Notes: generated by a model not told the origin, from the sequence alone. Numbered from the stretch's first letter, positions 42,924 through 51,425 are shown. The stretch is 64,000 nt of DNA from Aeromicrobium fastidiosum (GCF_017876595.1 NZ_JAGIOG010000001.1:806001-870000), one strand, 5' to 3'. Numbers and translations are program-made.

Positions 42924-43196
42924 TCAGAGCCGATCGGCGCCCGTCATGGCCGCGCCGGCGTCGCGGACCAGCCGGCCGGCATTGACGCCGAGCAGATCGG
43001 CGCAGCCCAGCGTCACACCGGCGCACAGCTGCGACACGATGAGCAGCGCCAGCTCGTTGGAGGTCGACGAGACCAGCTCCTCGAGGGGGCGGAGGGCGGC
43101 GACGAGCGCGTCCTTCTCCAACGACACCAGGATCGCGACAGCCTCGACCGCCAGGGAAACGGCAGTGAGGGGAGCGCCGTCTGCAGTCTTCGTCAC
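42924..43196 (-). CDS. Small helical protein of unknown function
   Basis: A 90-residue predicted helical soluble protein (LAVEAVAILVSLEKDALVAALRPLEELVSSTSNELALLIVSQLCAG). GTG 43196 is chosen; the frame also allows TTG at 43205. No domain is recognised. It is transcribed from a region with overlapping inverted repeats (43206-43243), divergent from the Nudix-like gene at 43358. Codon use is normal. Being a real gene is supported by position and the regulatory repeats only. Confidence 0.55.
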   Translation of the reverse strand: MTKTADGAPLTAVSLAVEAVAILVSLEKDALVAALRPLEELVSSTSNELALLIVSQLCAGVTLGCADLLGVNAGRLVRDAGAAMTGADRL

Positions 43197-43205
43197 GGAG
43201 CACAA

Positions 43206-43243
43206 GGTAACTGCTGGTTACGCCATCTGACCAGCGGTTACGC
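43206..43243. promoter_or_regulatory. Overlapping inverted and direct repeats of GGTTAC in a divergent promoter
   Basis: GTAAC-N5-GTTAC (43207-43221), GCTGGT-N10-ACCAGC (43214-43235) and two GGTTACGC direct copies 20 bases apart (43216, 43236) overlap. Such symmetry is typical of a dimeric repressor or MerR-type activator site. It lies between the divergent starts at 43196 and 43358. Confidence 0.6.
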
Positions 43244-43357
43244 AAGCTCGGCATGTGTCGTACGCCTCGTCCACGCGTCACGACCCGACGTCGCATCCGT
43301 TCGCGCCCCGCCGTGGCACACCGCCCGGCATGTGCCCTCATGGGACAGAATGTGGCC

Positions 43358-43903
43358 ATGTCCGTGCGCACCCCTGACCCGAATCCCGGCTGGCTCCCCG
43401 AGTTCGCGCTCGACGAGACGCGCGCGCGGGTGCCCATCCTGTACGTCGAGGCCGTCCCCGTGCGGATCGACGCCCACGGCACCGTCGAGCACATCGGCGT
43501 CCTGCTGCGCGGTTCGGCCACGACAGGCGCGATGACCCGCACCCTGGTGTCGGGCCGCGTGCTGCACGGCGAGTCGGTGCGCGACGCGCTGCTGCGCAAC
43601 CTCGAGAAGGACCTCGGACCCACGGCCTTCCCGCAGCTGCCGACGTCGATCGTCCCGTTCACGGTCGCGGAGTACTTCCCGTTCCCGGGCGTCACCCCGT
43701 TGCACGACCCACGCCAGCACGCCGTGGCCCTGGCCTACGTCGTCGCCGTCACGGGCGAGTGCAACCCGCGCCAGGACGCCCTCGAGCTCACCTGGCTCAC
43801 ACCCCAGGAGGCCGCGCACCCCGACGTGCTGGCCGACATGGAGGGCGGACGCGGGTCGCTGCTGAAGCAGGCCCTCGCCCACGTGGGTGCCCTCGACCAC
43901 TGA
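43358..43903 (+). CDS. NUDIX hydrolase-like protein (DUF4916)
   Basis: A 181-residue protein of the actinobacterial DUF4916/Nudix-like family: PNPGWLPEFALDETRARVPILYVEAVPVRIDAHG, then VLLRGSATTGAMTRTLVSGRVLHGESVRDALLRNLEKDLG. A Nudix box would read GX5EX7REUXEEXGU; here it is GRVLHGESVRDALLRNLEKDLG, with E and R altered, so catalytic function is uncertain. ATG 43358 is chosen; ATG 43340 is an alternative. A 26-bp perfect hairpin follows. Confidence 0.82.
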   Translation: MSVRTPDPNPGWLPEFALDETRARVPILYVEAVPVRIDAHGTVEHIGVLLRGSATTGAMTRTLVSGRVLHGESVRDALLRNLEKDLGPTAFPQLPTSIVPFTVAEYFPFPGVTPLHDPRQHAVALAYVVAVTGECNPRQDALELTWLTPQEAAHPDVLADMEGGRGSLLKQALAHVGALDH

Positions 43904-43920
43904 CGCCCGCCCTGCTGACC

Positions 43921-43985
43921 CGCGAGGGCGGTGCGCTGGCGTCCACCTCGGTCGCCGCCGTGGACGCCAGCGCACCGCCCTCGCG
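43921..43985. terminator. Perfect 26-bp-arm hairpin (family 1)
   Basis: Arms 43921-43946 and 43960-43985 are exact reverse complements around a 13-base loop. The core GGCGGTGCGCTGGCGTCCA recurs at 31957-32013. It lies between two plus-strand genes (end 43903, start 44033), so it is not only a convergent-gene feature. Confidence 0.8.
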
Positions 43986-44001
43986 GACAGGAGTAGTCTG
44001 A

Positions 44002-44026
44002 ATCCTGAGACGATTCGTATCAGGAT
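44002..44026 (+). promoter_or_regulatory. Likely repressor operator upstream of the MFS transporter
   Basis: A 25-base near-perfect palindrome with arms ATCCTGA and TCAGGAT and an inner ACGA-T-TCGT. It ends 6 bases before the ATG at 44033, so bound repressor would block transcription or translation. No adjacent regulator gene is seen. Confidence 0.65.
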
Positions 44027-44032
44027 GTGGAC

Positions 44033-45217
44033 ATGACCTCCGAGACCCGCACGCCCGACAAGTGGCTGATGCTCGGTGTCTCGATGCTCGGCCAGGTCGC
44101 CGGCACGATCTTCGTCAACGGCGCACCGTTCCTGATCACCTTCCTGCGCGACGACCGCGGACTGTCGCTGCGCGAGGCCGGCGTCATCGTCGCTGCGCCG
44201 TTCGTCGGCATCACCGTCTCGCTCGTCGTCTGGGGCCTCGTGGTCGACCGCATCGGCGAGCGCGCGTCGATGACGATCGGACTCGCCGTCGTCACGGCCG
44301 GTGCGGTCGGAGCGGCGTTCTCGACCTCGCTGACGGCGCTGGCGCTGTGGTTCCTGCTCGGGGGCATCGGTGCCGGCAGCACCAACTCCGCCAGCGGACG
44401 AGTCGTGGTCGGTTGGTTCCCCGCCCACCGCCGCGGCACCGCGATGGGCATCCGGCAGACGGCCCTGCCGCTCGGCGTCGGATCGGCCGCCCTGCTGATC
44501 CCCAACCTCGTCGAGGCCGACGGCCTGCGCACCACGCTGCTGGTGGTCGGCGGCATCACCCTCGCGGCCGCCGTGTCGTGCGCGACCCTGATCGTCGATC
44601 CGCCGCGTCCGACCCGGGCGCAGGCGGCCGACGCCGGTCAGCTCGCCAATCCGTACCGCCGTGACCACCGCCTGGCACGCATCCACCTGGCCTCGGCACT
44701 GCTGGTCGTCCCGCAGTTCACGGTCTGGACGTACATGCTGGTGTGGCTGATCGACGACAAGGGCTGGTCGACGTTCGCGGCGAGCGCGCTCGTCGCCTCG
44801 ACCCAGGTGCTGGGCGCGGGCGGACGCATCGCCGCCGGCTGGTGGTCCGACCACGTCGGCAGCCGGCTCGGGCCCATGCGGGTCGTGGCGATCGCCGCCG
44901 CCACCACGATGCTCGCGCTGGGACTCCTGTCGGGCACCCCGCTCGGCATCGCGCTGATCGTCATCGCGACGGCCATCACGGTCGCCGACAACGGTCTGGC
45001 GTTCACCTCGGTCGCCGAGATCGGCGGACCGTTCTGGTCGGGCCGGGCGATGGGCCTGCAGAACACCGGCCAGTACGTCGTCTCCGCGCTCGTCCCGCCG
45101 GTGGTCGGGGCACTCGTCGAGGGACGGGGCTACGGGTTCGCCTTCGCCGCGGTCGCGATCTTCCCGCTCCTCGCGATCCCGCTCGTGCCCGTCCGCGGCG
45201 AGCGACGCGCGGCCTGA
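44033..45217 (+). CDS. MFS transporter
   Basis: A 394-residue 12-helix transporter of the major facilitator superfamily (NarK/CynX/OFA-like pattern). Opening: KWLMLGVSMLGQVAGTIFVNGAPFLITFL. The loop 2-3 motif is GLVVDRIGERASM, and the helix-5 pattern appears in FPAHRRGTAMGIRQTALPLGVG. The second half contains GGRIAAGWWSDHVGSRLGP (repeat of the loop 2-3 motif). ATG 44033 is chosen, with AGGA upstream; GTG 44027 is possible. Substrate unknown. Repressible via the palindrome at 44002. Confidence 0.9.
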   Translation: MTSETRTPDKWLMLGVSMLGQVAGTIFVNGAPFLITFLRDDRGLSLREAGVIVAAPFVGITVSLVVWGLVVDRIGERASMTIGLAVVTAGAVGAAFSTSLTALALWFLLGGIGAGSTNSASGRVVVGWFPAHRRGTAMGIRQTALPLGVGSAALLIPNLVEADGLRTTLLVVGGITLAAAVSCATLIVDPPRPTRAQAADAGQLANPYRRDHRLARIHLASALLVVPQFTVWTYMLVWLIDDKGWSTFAASALVASTQVLGAGGRIAAGWWSDHVGSRLGPMRVVAIAAATTMLALGLLSGTPLGIALIVIATAITVADNGLAFTSVAEIGGPFWSGRAMGLQNTGQYVVSALVPPVVGALVEGRGYGFAFAAVAIFPLLAIPLVPVRGERRAA

Positions 45218-45369
45218 TCCCGACTGCTGGAACACCGCAGTGTGAGCCCGTTCACTCTTCGACCGTTTGGCAAGCCTTACTGGGCGCGGAAGTTACCGAC
45301 CGGTTAATGTCAGCCCTACTGTCAGGGTCGCCGTCTGACCCGGCTCGTCGTTAGAGAGTAGGGACCTTC

Positions 45370-48300
45370 ATGCAGGTCGTCGCGATCGTCGTCTCGCTTG
45401 TCATCACTGCCGTGGCGCTGCCACTCACCACCAAGGCCGTGCGCGACATGCTGAAGGTGCTGCGCACGGGCCGTCCGCTCGTCGGCCGACGGGACAACCC
45501 GGCCAAGCGCACCGCCAACATGCTGATCGAGACGTTCGGGCACACCCGGATGTTCCAGAAGAAGGCCGTCGCGGTCGCCCACTGGTTCGTCTACGCGGCG
45601 TTCGTGCTGCTCAGCACCGCCGTGCTGCAGGGCTACTTCCAGCTCTTCGACCCCGAGTTCGCCTGGCCCATCATCGGACACTTCTACCTCTACGAATGGG
45701 CCGCCGAGGGCCTCGGACTGCTCAGCACGATCGGCATCGTCTACCTCATCGCCGTCCGTCAGTGGAACCACCCGCGTCGCCTCGACCGCAAGAGCCGCTT
45801 CTTCGGCTCGACGTTCTGGCAGGCCTACTTCGTCGAGGCCATGGCGATGCTCGAGGGCGCGGCGATCCTGTTCATCCGCGGTGCCGAGTACAAGCTCATC
45901 GAGAACTTCCACGGCGGCGAGCACGGCGGACGCGCGCACTTCCCGCTCAGCTCGTACGTCGGCGACCTGCTCTACCCCGAGTCGGAGAAGGGCCTCGAGA
46001 ACGTCGTCTTCTTCGTCGCGATGTTCAAGATCACGCTCGCGATGGTCTGGCTCATCGTCATCGCCCGCAACCTCACGATGGGCGTCGCCTGGCACCGCTT
46101 CACGGCCTGGCCGAACATCTGGTTCAAGCGCAACAGCGACGGCAGCACGGCCCTCGGCGGCCTGCAGCCCATCTACATCCAGGGCAAGCCGCTCGACATG
46201 GAGACGATGGAAGACCTCGAGGAGGAGGACTTCGAGAAGCTCGGCGTCGGCAAGATCGAGGACTTCACCTGGAAGGGCATCCTCGACTTCACGACCTGCA
46301 CCGAGTGCGGACGCTGCCAGGAGCAGTGCCCCGCCTGGGCCACCGACAAGCCCCTGTCGCCCAAGCTGCTCGTGCTGGGTCTGCGCGAGCACGCCTACGC
46401 CAAGGCACCGCTGCTGTCGCTCTCCGACGAGGAGAAGGACAAGCTCACCGACGAGCAGAAGGCCGAGCTCGAGCGTCCCCTCATCGGTGACGAGTCGGTC
46501 TACGGCGTCATCGACCCCGACGTGCTGTGGTCGTGCACCAACTGCGGTGCCTGCGTGCAGCAGTGCCCCGTCGACATCGAGCACGTCGACCACATCGACG
46601 ACATGCGCCGCTTCCAGGTGCTCGTCGAGTCGAACTTCCCAGCCGAGCTCAACAACATCTTCAAGGGCCTCGAGCGCAAGGGGAACCCGTGGGGCATGTC
46701 CCCCAAGGACCGGATGGACTGGACCAAGGGCCTCGACTTCGAGGTCAAGCAGGTCGGACGCGACGTCGAGGACCTCGACGAGGTCGAGTGGCTGTTCTGG
46801 GTCGGCTGCGCCGGCGCCTACGAGGACCGCGCCAAGAAGACGACGCAGGCCGTCGCCGAGCTGCTCGACATGGCCGGCGTGACGTTCGCCGTCCTGGGTG
46901 ACGGCGAGACCTGCACGGGCGACCCGGCCCGCCGCGCGGGCAACGAGATCGTCTTCCAGCAGCTCGCGATGCAGAACGCCGAGGTGTTCAAGGAGACCAA
47001 GGTCAAGAAGGTCGTCTCGACCTGCGCCCACTGCTTCAACTCGCTCAAGAACGAGTACGCCGAGTTCGGCGTCGAGCTCGAGGTCGTCCACCACACGCAG
47101 CTGCTCAACCGCCTCGTGCGGGAGGGCAAGCTGACGCCTCGCCCGCCCGTCGCCGGCGAGGAGAAGAAGAAGATCACGTACCACGACCCGTGCTTCCTGG
47201 GCCGTCACAACAAGGTGTACGAGCCGCCGCGCGAGCTGCTCAGCATCATCCCCGGTGCCGAGTTCACCGAGATGCCGCGCAACTCCGAGAAGTCCTTCTG
47301 CTGCGGCGCCGGTGGTGCCCGCATGTGGATGGAGGAGACGATCGGCTCGCGCATCAACGTCAACCGCACCGAGGAGGCCATCGCCACCGGCGCCGACCAG
47401 ATCGCGGTCGGCTGCCCGTTCTGCCGCGTCATGATGTCGGACGGCCTGACCCTCAAGCAGTCCGAGGGTGCCGCGCGCGAGGAGGTCGAGGTGCTCGACG
47501 TCGCCCAGATGCTGCTGGCCGGCGTCAAGCGTGGGCCCGAGCCCGTCGTCGAGCCGACGCAGGCCGATGACGCCGACGTCGTCGCGGAGGCGGAGGCCGC
47601 GACCGCCGCCGCTGCCGCTGACCCCGCGACGGATGCCGAGCCCGACGCGTCGGACGCCGCCGATCCCGACTCGATCACCGAGACCGAGGACGTCGGTGCG
47701 GCCGCCGAGGCACACACCGAGGGCGATCCGGACGACAAGGACACGACCGACGTCGACGAGCTCGACGAGCCGTCCGAGAAGAGCGACGCCGCAGATCAGA
47801 AGCTCGCGGCCGACAACAACGTCAAGGTCGACGAGCAGGGCGGCGGCCACGCCGACGAATCGGCGGCTCCCGTCGAGCCCCGCAACGCCGATGCCCGCGC
47901 GGAGGCACCGTCCAACGCGGAGGTCGCTGCCGCCGACGAGGCGAAGGCCGCCTCCGATGAGGGTGCCGTCGACGCCGCCGAGGCCGAGACGGACGACCGC
48001 GAGGCGTCCGAGAAGGAGAAGGCCGCCTGGGCCAACGTCGGCCCGGTCAACACCGACCTCACCCCGTCCGACGACGCACCGGCCGCGGAGGCCGACACCG
48101 CCGAGTCCGAGCCGGAGCCGGAGGAGTCGCCCGCCGAGGAGGTCACCGCCGCCCCCGACGAGACCGAGCCGGTCGAGGAGGAGGCACGCGAGGAGGAGGC
48201 CGAGGCGACCGAGGCCCCGACCACCGAAGCCGTCGCCACGACGGTCGAGGCACCTGCCGAGGTCATCGCGGTCGAGGACGGCGAGACGACGGCCGATCCG

Positions 48301-48414
48301 GTCGACGACGACGTCGCCCCGCTCAGCGACGCGAACCCGAGCGGCAGCGACCTCAGCGAGGCGGCGACGCAACTGTCGTTCGACGACGTCGAGGACGGCG
48401 AGCCGAAGAAGTAA
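45370..48414 (+). CDS. Membrane Fe-S oxidoreductase (EtfD/heterodisulfide-reductase-like) with acidic tail
   Basis: A 1014-residue protein resembling the mycobacterial EtfD (Rv0338c type), which passes electrons from the electron-transfer flavoprotein of beta-oxidation to menaquinone. N-terminal membrane domain of about five helices (residues 1-245). Two [4Fe-4S] motifs, CTECGRCQEQCP (about 311) and CTNCGACVQQCP (about 389). Two CCG-type domains with FWVGCAGAYEDRAKK, STCAHCFNSL, DPCFLGRHN, KSFCCGAGGARMWMEE and VGCPFCRVMM. From about 715 on there is a 300-residue Glu/Asp/Ala-rich tail not expected in the core family. TTACCGACCGGTTAA at 45293-45307 is a possible operator. Single gene followed by a strong hairpin. 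Confidence 0.9.
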   Translation: MQVVAIVVSLVITAVALPLTTKAVRDMLKVLRTGRPLVGRRDNPAKRTANMLIETFGHTRMFQKKAVAVAHWFVYAAFVLLSTAVLQGYFQLFDPEFAWPIIGHFYLYEWAAEGLGLLSTIGIVYLIAVRQWNHPRRLDRKSRFFGSTFWQAYFVEAMAMLEGAAILFIRGAEYKLIENFHGGEHGGRAHFPLSSYVGDLLYPESEKGLENVVFFVAMFKITLAMVWLIVIARNLTMGVAWHRFTAWPNIWFKRNSDGSTALGGLQPIYIQGKPLDMETMEDLEEEDFEKLGVGKIEDFTWKGILDFTTCTECGRCQEQCPAWATDKPLSPKLLVLGLREHAYAKAPLLSLSDEEKDKLTDEQKAELERPLIGDESVYGVIDPDVLWSCTNCGACVQQCPVDIEHVDHIDDMRRFQVLVESNFPAELNNIFKGLERKGNPWGMSPKDRMDWTKGLDFEVKQVGRDVEDLDEVEWLFWVGCAGAYEDRAKKTTQAVAELLDMAGVTFAVLGDGETCTGDPARRAGNEIVFQQLAMQNAEVFKETKVKKVVSTCAHCFNSLKNEYAEFGVELEVVHHTQLLNRLVREGKLTPRPPVAGEEKKKITYHDPCFLGRHNKVYEPPRELLSIIPGAEFTEMPRNSEKSFCCGAGGARMWMEETIGSRINVNRTEEAIATGADQIAVGCPFCRVMMSDGLTLKQSEGAAREEVEVLDVAQMLLAGVKRGPEPVVEPTQADDADVVAEAEAATAAAAADPATDAEPDASDAADPDSITETEDVGAAAEAHTEGDPDDKDTTDVDELDEPSEKSDAADQKLAADNNVKVDEQGGGHADESAAPVEPRNADARAEAPSNAEVAAADEAKAASDEGAVDAAEAETDDREASEKEKAAWANVGPVNTDLTPSDDAPAAEADTAESEPEPEESPAEEVTAAPDETEPVEEEAREEEAEATEAPTTEAVATTVEAPAEVIAVEDGETTADPVDDDVAPLSDANPSGSDLSEAATQLSFDDVEDGEPKK

Positions 48415-48431
48415 CCCCTGGCGCGACCCTC

Positions 48432-48476
48432 ATCGGGGAGCTTCCCGGTCACCCAGTGACTGAGAAGCTCCCCGAT
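48432..48476 (+). terminator. Cruciform-like terminator after the EtfD-like gene
   Basis: ATCGGGGAGCTT (48432-48443) pairs with AAGCTCCCCGAT (48465-48476), and an inner GTCAC-CCA-GTGAC hairpin (48448-48460) sits in the loop. It begins 18 bases after the stop. Confidence 0.8.
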
Positions 48477-48499
48477 CTCGTTCGTCCGACCCCCGACAT

Positions 48500-48602
48500 G
48501 CGAAAAGTCCGACCGGGAGGGAGCCACGGGTCGGACTTCTGCTGATCTGGGAGGACCAGCGTCGCAACCGGGCGGGAGGGAGTGTGCCCGGTTCGAAAAG
48601 TT
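48500..48602 (-). ncRNA. 6C-like small RNA (two C-rich-loop hairpins)
   Basis: On the minus strand there are two hairpins. The first has stem AACCGGGC/GCCCGGTT (48593-48566) with loop ACACTCCCTCCC. The second has stem AAGTCCGACC/GGTCGGACTT (48538-48505) with a loop containing CTCCCTCCC, followed by TTTT (48506-48503) as in an intrinsic terminator. The linker contains GGTCCTCCCAGATCAGCAG. Two hairpins with at least six cytosines in each loop is the definition of the actinobacterial 6C RNA (Rfam 6C). The 5' end is estimated near 48602. On the plus strand the same loops read GGGAGGGAG. Confidence 0.72.
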
Positions 48603-48644
48603 CAACGATGCTCCCCACGGCGGGTCACGGGGGAGAATGGAAAA

Positions 48645-49031
48645 ATGTCAGCGACTCGTTGCCCCTGCCTCAGCGGCCTCACGTACGACGACTGCTGCGG
48701 CCGGTTGCACACCGGATCGGCGGTGGCCCAGACCGCCGAGCAGCTCATGCGATCGCGGTATAGCGCCTTCGCCGTGGGTGACACCGCCTACCTGGTCGCC
48801 ACGTGGCACGCTTCGACCCGACCGGTCTCGCTCGACCTCGACCCCGACCAGCGCTGGTACCGCCTCGACGTCCGGGCGACCCGCGAGGGGGGCCCGTTCG
48901 ACACGTCGGGTGTCGTCGAGTTCGAGGCCTTCCACCGCTCGCCCGCTGGAGCCGGCAGCCAGCACGAGGTCAGCCGCTTCTCACGCGAGGACGGCCTCTG
49001 GTTCTACCTCGACGGGGTGCGGGGTCAGTAG
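48645..49031 (+). CDS. YchJ-family SEC-C motif protein
   Basis: A 128-residue protein. The N-terminal SEC-C-type zinc motif is CPCLSGLTYDDCCG (residues 6-19). A YchJ M-domain with an NTF2-like fold follows (LMRSRYSAFAVGDTAYLVATWHASTRP, then VEFEAFHR). ATG 48645 is chosen, as the motif should be near the N-terminus. Function unknown in the family. It overlaps the protease gene end to end by 7 bases (49025-49031). Confidence 0.92.
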   Translation: MSATRCPCLSGLTYDDCCGRLHTGSAVAQTAEQLMRSRYSAFAVGDTAYLVATWHASTRPVSLDLDPDQRWYRLDVRATREGGPFDTSGVVEFEAFHRSPAGAGSQHEVSRFSREDGLWFYLDGVRGQ

Positions 49032-49981
49032 TCGACGCAGCGACCGCTGCCCAGAGCCGCGAGACCCGTGCGGTCGCCCGCGCCCCACTCGTCGAGCCTG
49101 CCGTCCCCCTCGGGCTGCATCAGCTGGCCCGGCGCGTCGACGTGGTCGAGCCCGACGAGGTGGCCCACCTCGTGCATCACGATGGCGCGCGCCGACCGCC
49201 ATCCGCCCCGGCGGTCGAGGATCTCCTCGAGCTGGGGGCCGTCGAGCACCACCGAGCCCGTGACGAACCAGCGGTGGCCGTCGCGCTCGACCGAGGCGCT
49301 GCCCGCGTAGCCCGCGACCCGGTCGTCGAGCGTCGGCGACGCGCCGGGGTCGCTCCACGTCACGGCGACGGGTGCCCAGCCGCCGTCGGGGCCTCGCAGG
49401 TCGTCCGCATCCTTGTCACCGTCCTCTGGCGCGGTCTCGCTCCCTTCGACGAGTCCGTCGACCACGAACACCAGGCCGGTCGCCTCGCGCACCCGCTCGA
49501 GCGCCTCGTCGAGCAGCCTCATCCCGTCCTTCACCATCGTGCGCGGGTCGACGACCACGTGGATCGGCACGCACGGGTCGTACGTCACCGGCGCGGCATC
49601 GCCCTCCTGCGTGGCCGTGAAGGCGTAGGCGTCGCTGTCGCCCTCGGCAGTGCCGCGGCCCGGGCTCGGCGTGCCCAACGGCGCGTCGGCCGCGTCGGCT
49701 GGACGATCGGGAAAGACCCCGCCGCCACGCATGCCGTCGCGGAGCAGCGAAGACACGAACAGGCCGCCGAGTAGCAGGACCAGCACGGCGACCGCCGTGG
49801 CCGCTCGCCTGTGGCCGCGCTCCCCGGCCGGGGCCTGCACCGGGTCGGCGATCCGGTGGTCGCATGGTCCGGGACGCGTCCCCTTGCGCTCGAGACGTTC
49901 GAGGCGGCGAACCAGCCGGGCGACCCGCCGGCGCCGACGCGGCTCGGCGAGGAGCAGGGCGTCCCTCCAGCGTCCGGCCAC
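49025..49981 (-). CDS. Membrane-anchored metzincin-like metalloprotease
   Basis: A 318-residue protein with a basic cytosolic N-terminus (residues 1-58), one membrane helix (AATAVAVLVLLLGGLFVSSLL, about 60-80) and an extracellular domain. The zinc-binding motif HEVGHLVGLDHV (about residues 268-279) is a complete HExxHxxGxxH, and QLMQPEGDG downstream provides a Met-turn, both typical of matrixins/metzincins. The GSVVLDGPQLEEILDRRGGWRSARAIVMHE run-in is typical. It is probably active outside the membrane. No signal for processing seen. Stop overlaps the convergent ychJ-like gene by 7 bases. Confidence 0.85.
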   Translation of the reverse strand: MAGRWRDALLLAEPRRRRRVARLVRRLERLERKGTRPGPCDHRIADPVQAPAGERGHRRAATAVAVLVLLLGGLFVSSLLRDGMRGGGVFPDRPADAADAPLGTPSPGRGTAEGDSDAYAFTATQEGDAAPVTYDPCVPIHVVVDPRTMVKDGMRLLDEALERVREATGLVFVVDGLVEGSETAPEDGDKDADDLRGPDGGWAPVAVTWSDPGASPTLDDRVAGYAGSASVERDGHRWFVTGSVVLDGPQLEEILDRRGGWRSARAIVMHEVGHLVGLDHVDAPGQLMQPEGDGRLDEWGAGDRTGLAALGSGRCVDY

Positions 49982-50064
49982 CTGGCCATTCTCCCCGCGA
50001 ACGGGTCACCCCGTCGCGAACCCCTACGATGTGACGCGGCACCGGGCCGACGAGAGGACATCAC

Positions 50065-51312
50065 GTGAGCTGGACACTGCACGGCGACGGCAAGAGCATC
50101 GCCGACGGAGACTTCGTCCGGCCGGGCGAGCGCCTCACCTGGCCGCGCACGATCGGCTTCGGCGGGCAGCACGTCGTGGCGATGTTCGGCGCGACGTTCC
50201 TGGTGCCGCTGCTGACGGGCTTCCCGCCCACGACAACCCTGTTCTTCTCGGGCATCGGAACGATCCTGTTCCTGCTGCTCACGGGCAACCGCCTGCCCAG
50301 CTACCTCGGCTCATCGTTCGCGTTCATCGCGCCGATCCAGGCGTCGATGCAGTCCGACGACATGGGTGCAGCGCTGTTCGGACTCGTCGTCACGGGGCTG
50401 TTGCTCGCCGCGGTCGGCGCGCTCGTGACCGTCACCGGCACGGGCTGGATCGAGGCGCTCATGCCGCCGGTCGTGACCGGTGCCATCGTGGCGCTGATCG
50501 GGCTCAACCTGTCGGGCGTCGCGACGACCAACTACGCGACCGCCCCGTGGATCGCGACGATCACGCTGGCCACGATCATCGTCGTGGCCGTGGCCTTCCG
50601 CGGCCTCGTGGCGCGGCTGTCGATCCTGATCGGGGTCGTCGTCGGCTACGTGGCCGCCGCGATCGGTGGACAACTCGACTTCAGCCAGGTCGGCGACGCC
50701 TCGTGGGTCGGCCTGCCCGAGTTCACGTCGCCGAGCATCACATGGTCGGTCGTGCCGATGTTCCTGCCGGTCGTGCTGGTGCTCGTGGCCGAGAACGTCG
50801 GGCACGTCCGCAGCGTCGCGCACCTGACCGACGACCCGTCCCTCAACGCCAAGACCGGCCCCGCGCTGCTCGCGGACGGTCTCGCCACCGCGGTCGCCGG
50901 CATGGGCGGTGGCTCGGCCACGACGACGTACGGCGAGAACATCGGCGTCATGACCGCGACCCGGGTCTTCTCGACAGCGGCCTACTGGGTCGCGGCGATC
51001 GTGGCGATCGTGCTGGGACTGTCGCCCAAGTTCGGCGCGCTGCTCAACACGATCCCGACCGGTGTGCTCGGCGGCGTGACGGTCGCGCTGTACGGACTCA
51101 TCGGCCTGATCGGCGTCAAGATCTGGATGGACAACCACGTCGACTTCACGCAGCCGGTCAACCAGTACCCGGCCGCGATCGCGCTGGTCATCGGCATCGG
51201 CAACCTCACGCTGAGCGCCGGCGACATGACGTTCACCGGCATCGCCCTCGGCACGATCGCCGCAGTCGTGGTCTACCACGCGATGCGGATCCTCCAGCGC
51301 CTCCGCGGCTGA
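50065..51312 (+). CDS. uraA: Uracil permease, NCS2/SLC23 family
   Basis: A 415-residue proton-coupled nucleobase transporter with about 14 membrane segments. Family features are GGQHVVAMFGATFLVPLLTGFP (helix 1), SYLGSSFAFIAP (half-helix 3), VLVAENVGHVRSV (helix 8 Glu), TTTYGENIGVMTATRVFSTAAYW (helix 10 loop) and a repeated VALYGLIGLIGVKIWMDN. UraA-like rather than xanthine type because of the ATTTYGEN motif. Single gene; GTG start is at 50065 as GTG. Confidence 0.92.
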   Translation: MSWTLHGDGKSIADGDFVRPGERLTWPRTIGFGGQHVVAMFGATFLVPLLTGFPPTTTLFFSGIGTILFLLLTGNRLPSYLGSSFAFIAPIQASMQSDDMGAALFGLVVTGLLLAAVGALVTVTGTGWIEALMPPVVTGAIVALIGLNLSGVATTNYATAPWIATITLATIIVVAVAFRGLVARLSILIGVVVGYVAAAIGGQLDFSQVGDASWVGLPEFTSPSITWSVVPMFLPVVLVLVAENVGHVRSVAHLTDDPSLNAKTGPALLADGLATAVAGMGGGSATTTYGENIGVMTATRVFSTAAYWVAAIVAIVLGLSPKFGALLNTIPTGVLGGVTVALYGLIGLIGVKIWMDNHVDFTQPVNQYPAAIALVIGIGNLTLSAGDMTFTGIALGTIAAVVVYHAMRILQRLRG

Positions 51313-51330
51313 CCCCGCCCCGTCCGCTCC

Positions 51331-51425
51331 GCGCGCCCGAGCGGCGCAATCCCGTCCCCGAGTGGCGCAATCTGGCGGGAATCGCCGTCTCGAAACCGCG
51401 AGAATGCGCCACTCGGCGGACGGGT
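51331..51425. repeat. Hairpin element with GAGTGGCGCA arms (family 2)
   Basis: CGAGTGGCGCA (51359-51369) pairs with TGCGCCACTCG (51405-51415), enclosing CGGGAATCGCCGTCTCGAAACC. A degenerate extra copy CCCGAGCGGCGCAATC precedes it at 51337. Related arms occur at 54313-54410, and a GAGTGGTGCA variant at 56188-56275. Lies between uraA and the isomerase gene. Confidence 0.65.

Noticed and set aside
45322..48372. 1016-residue minus-strand ORF
   Set aside because: Shadow of the EtfD-like gene; the plus strand has all Fe-S motifs.
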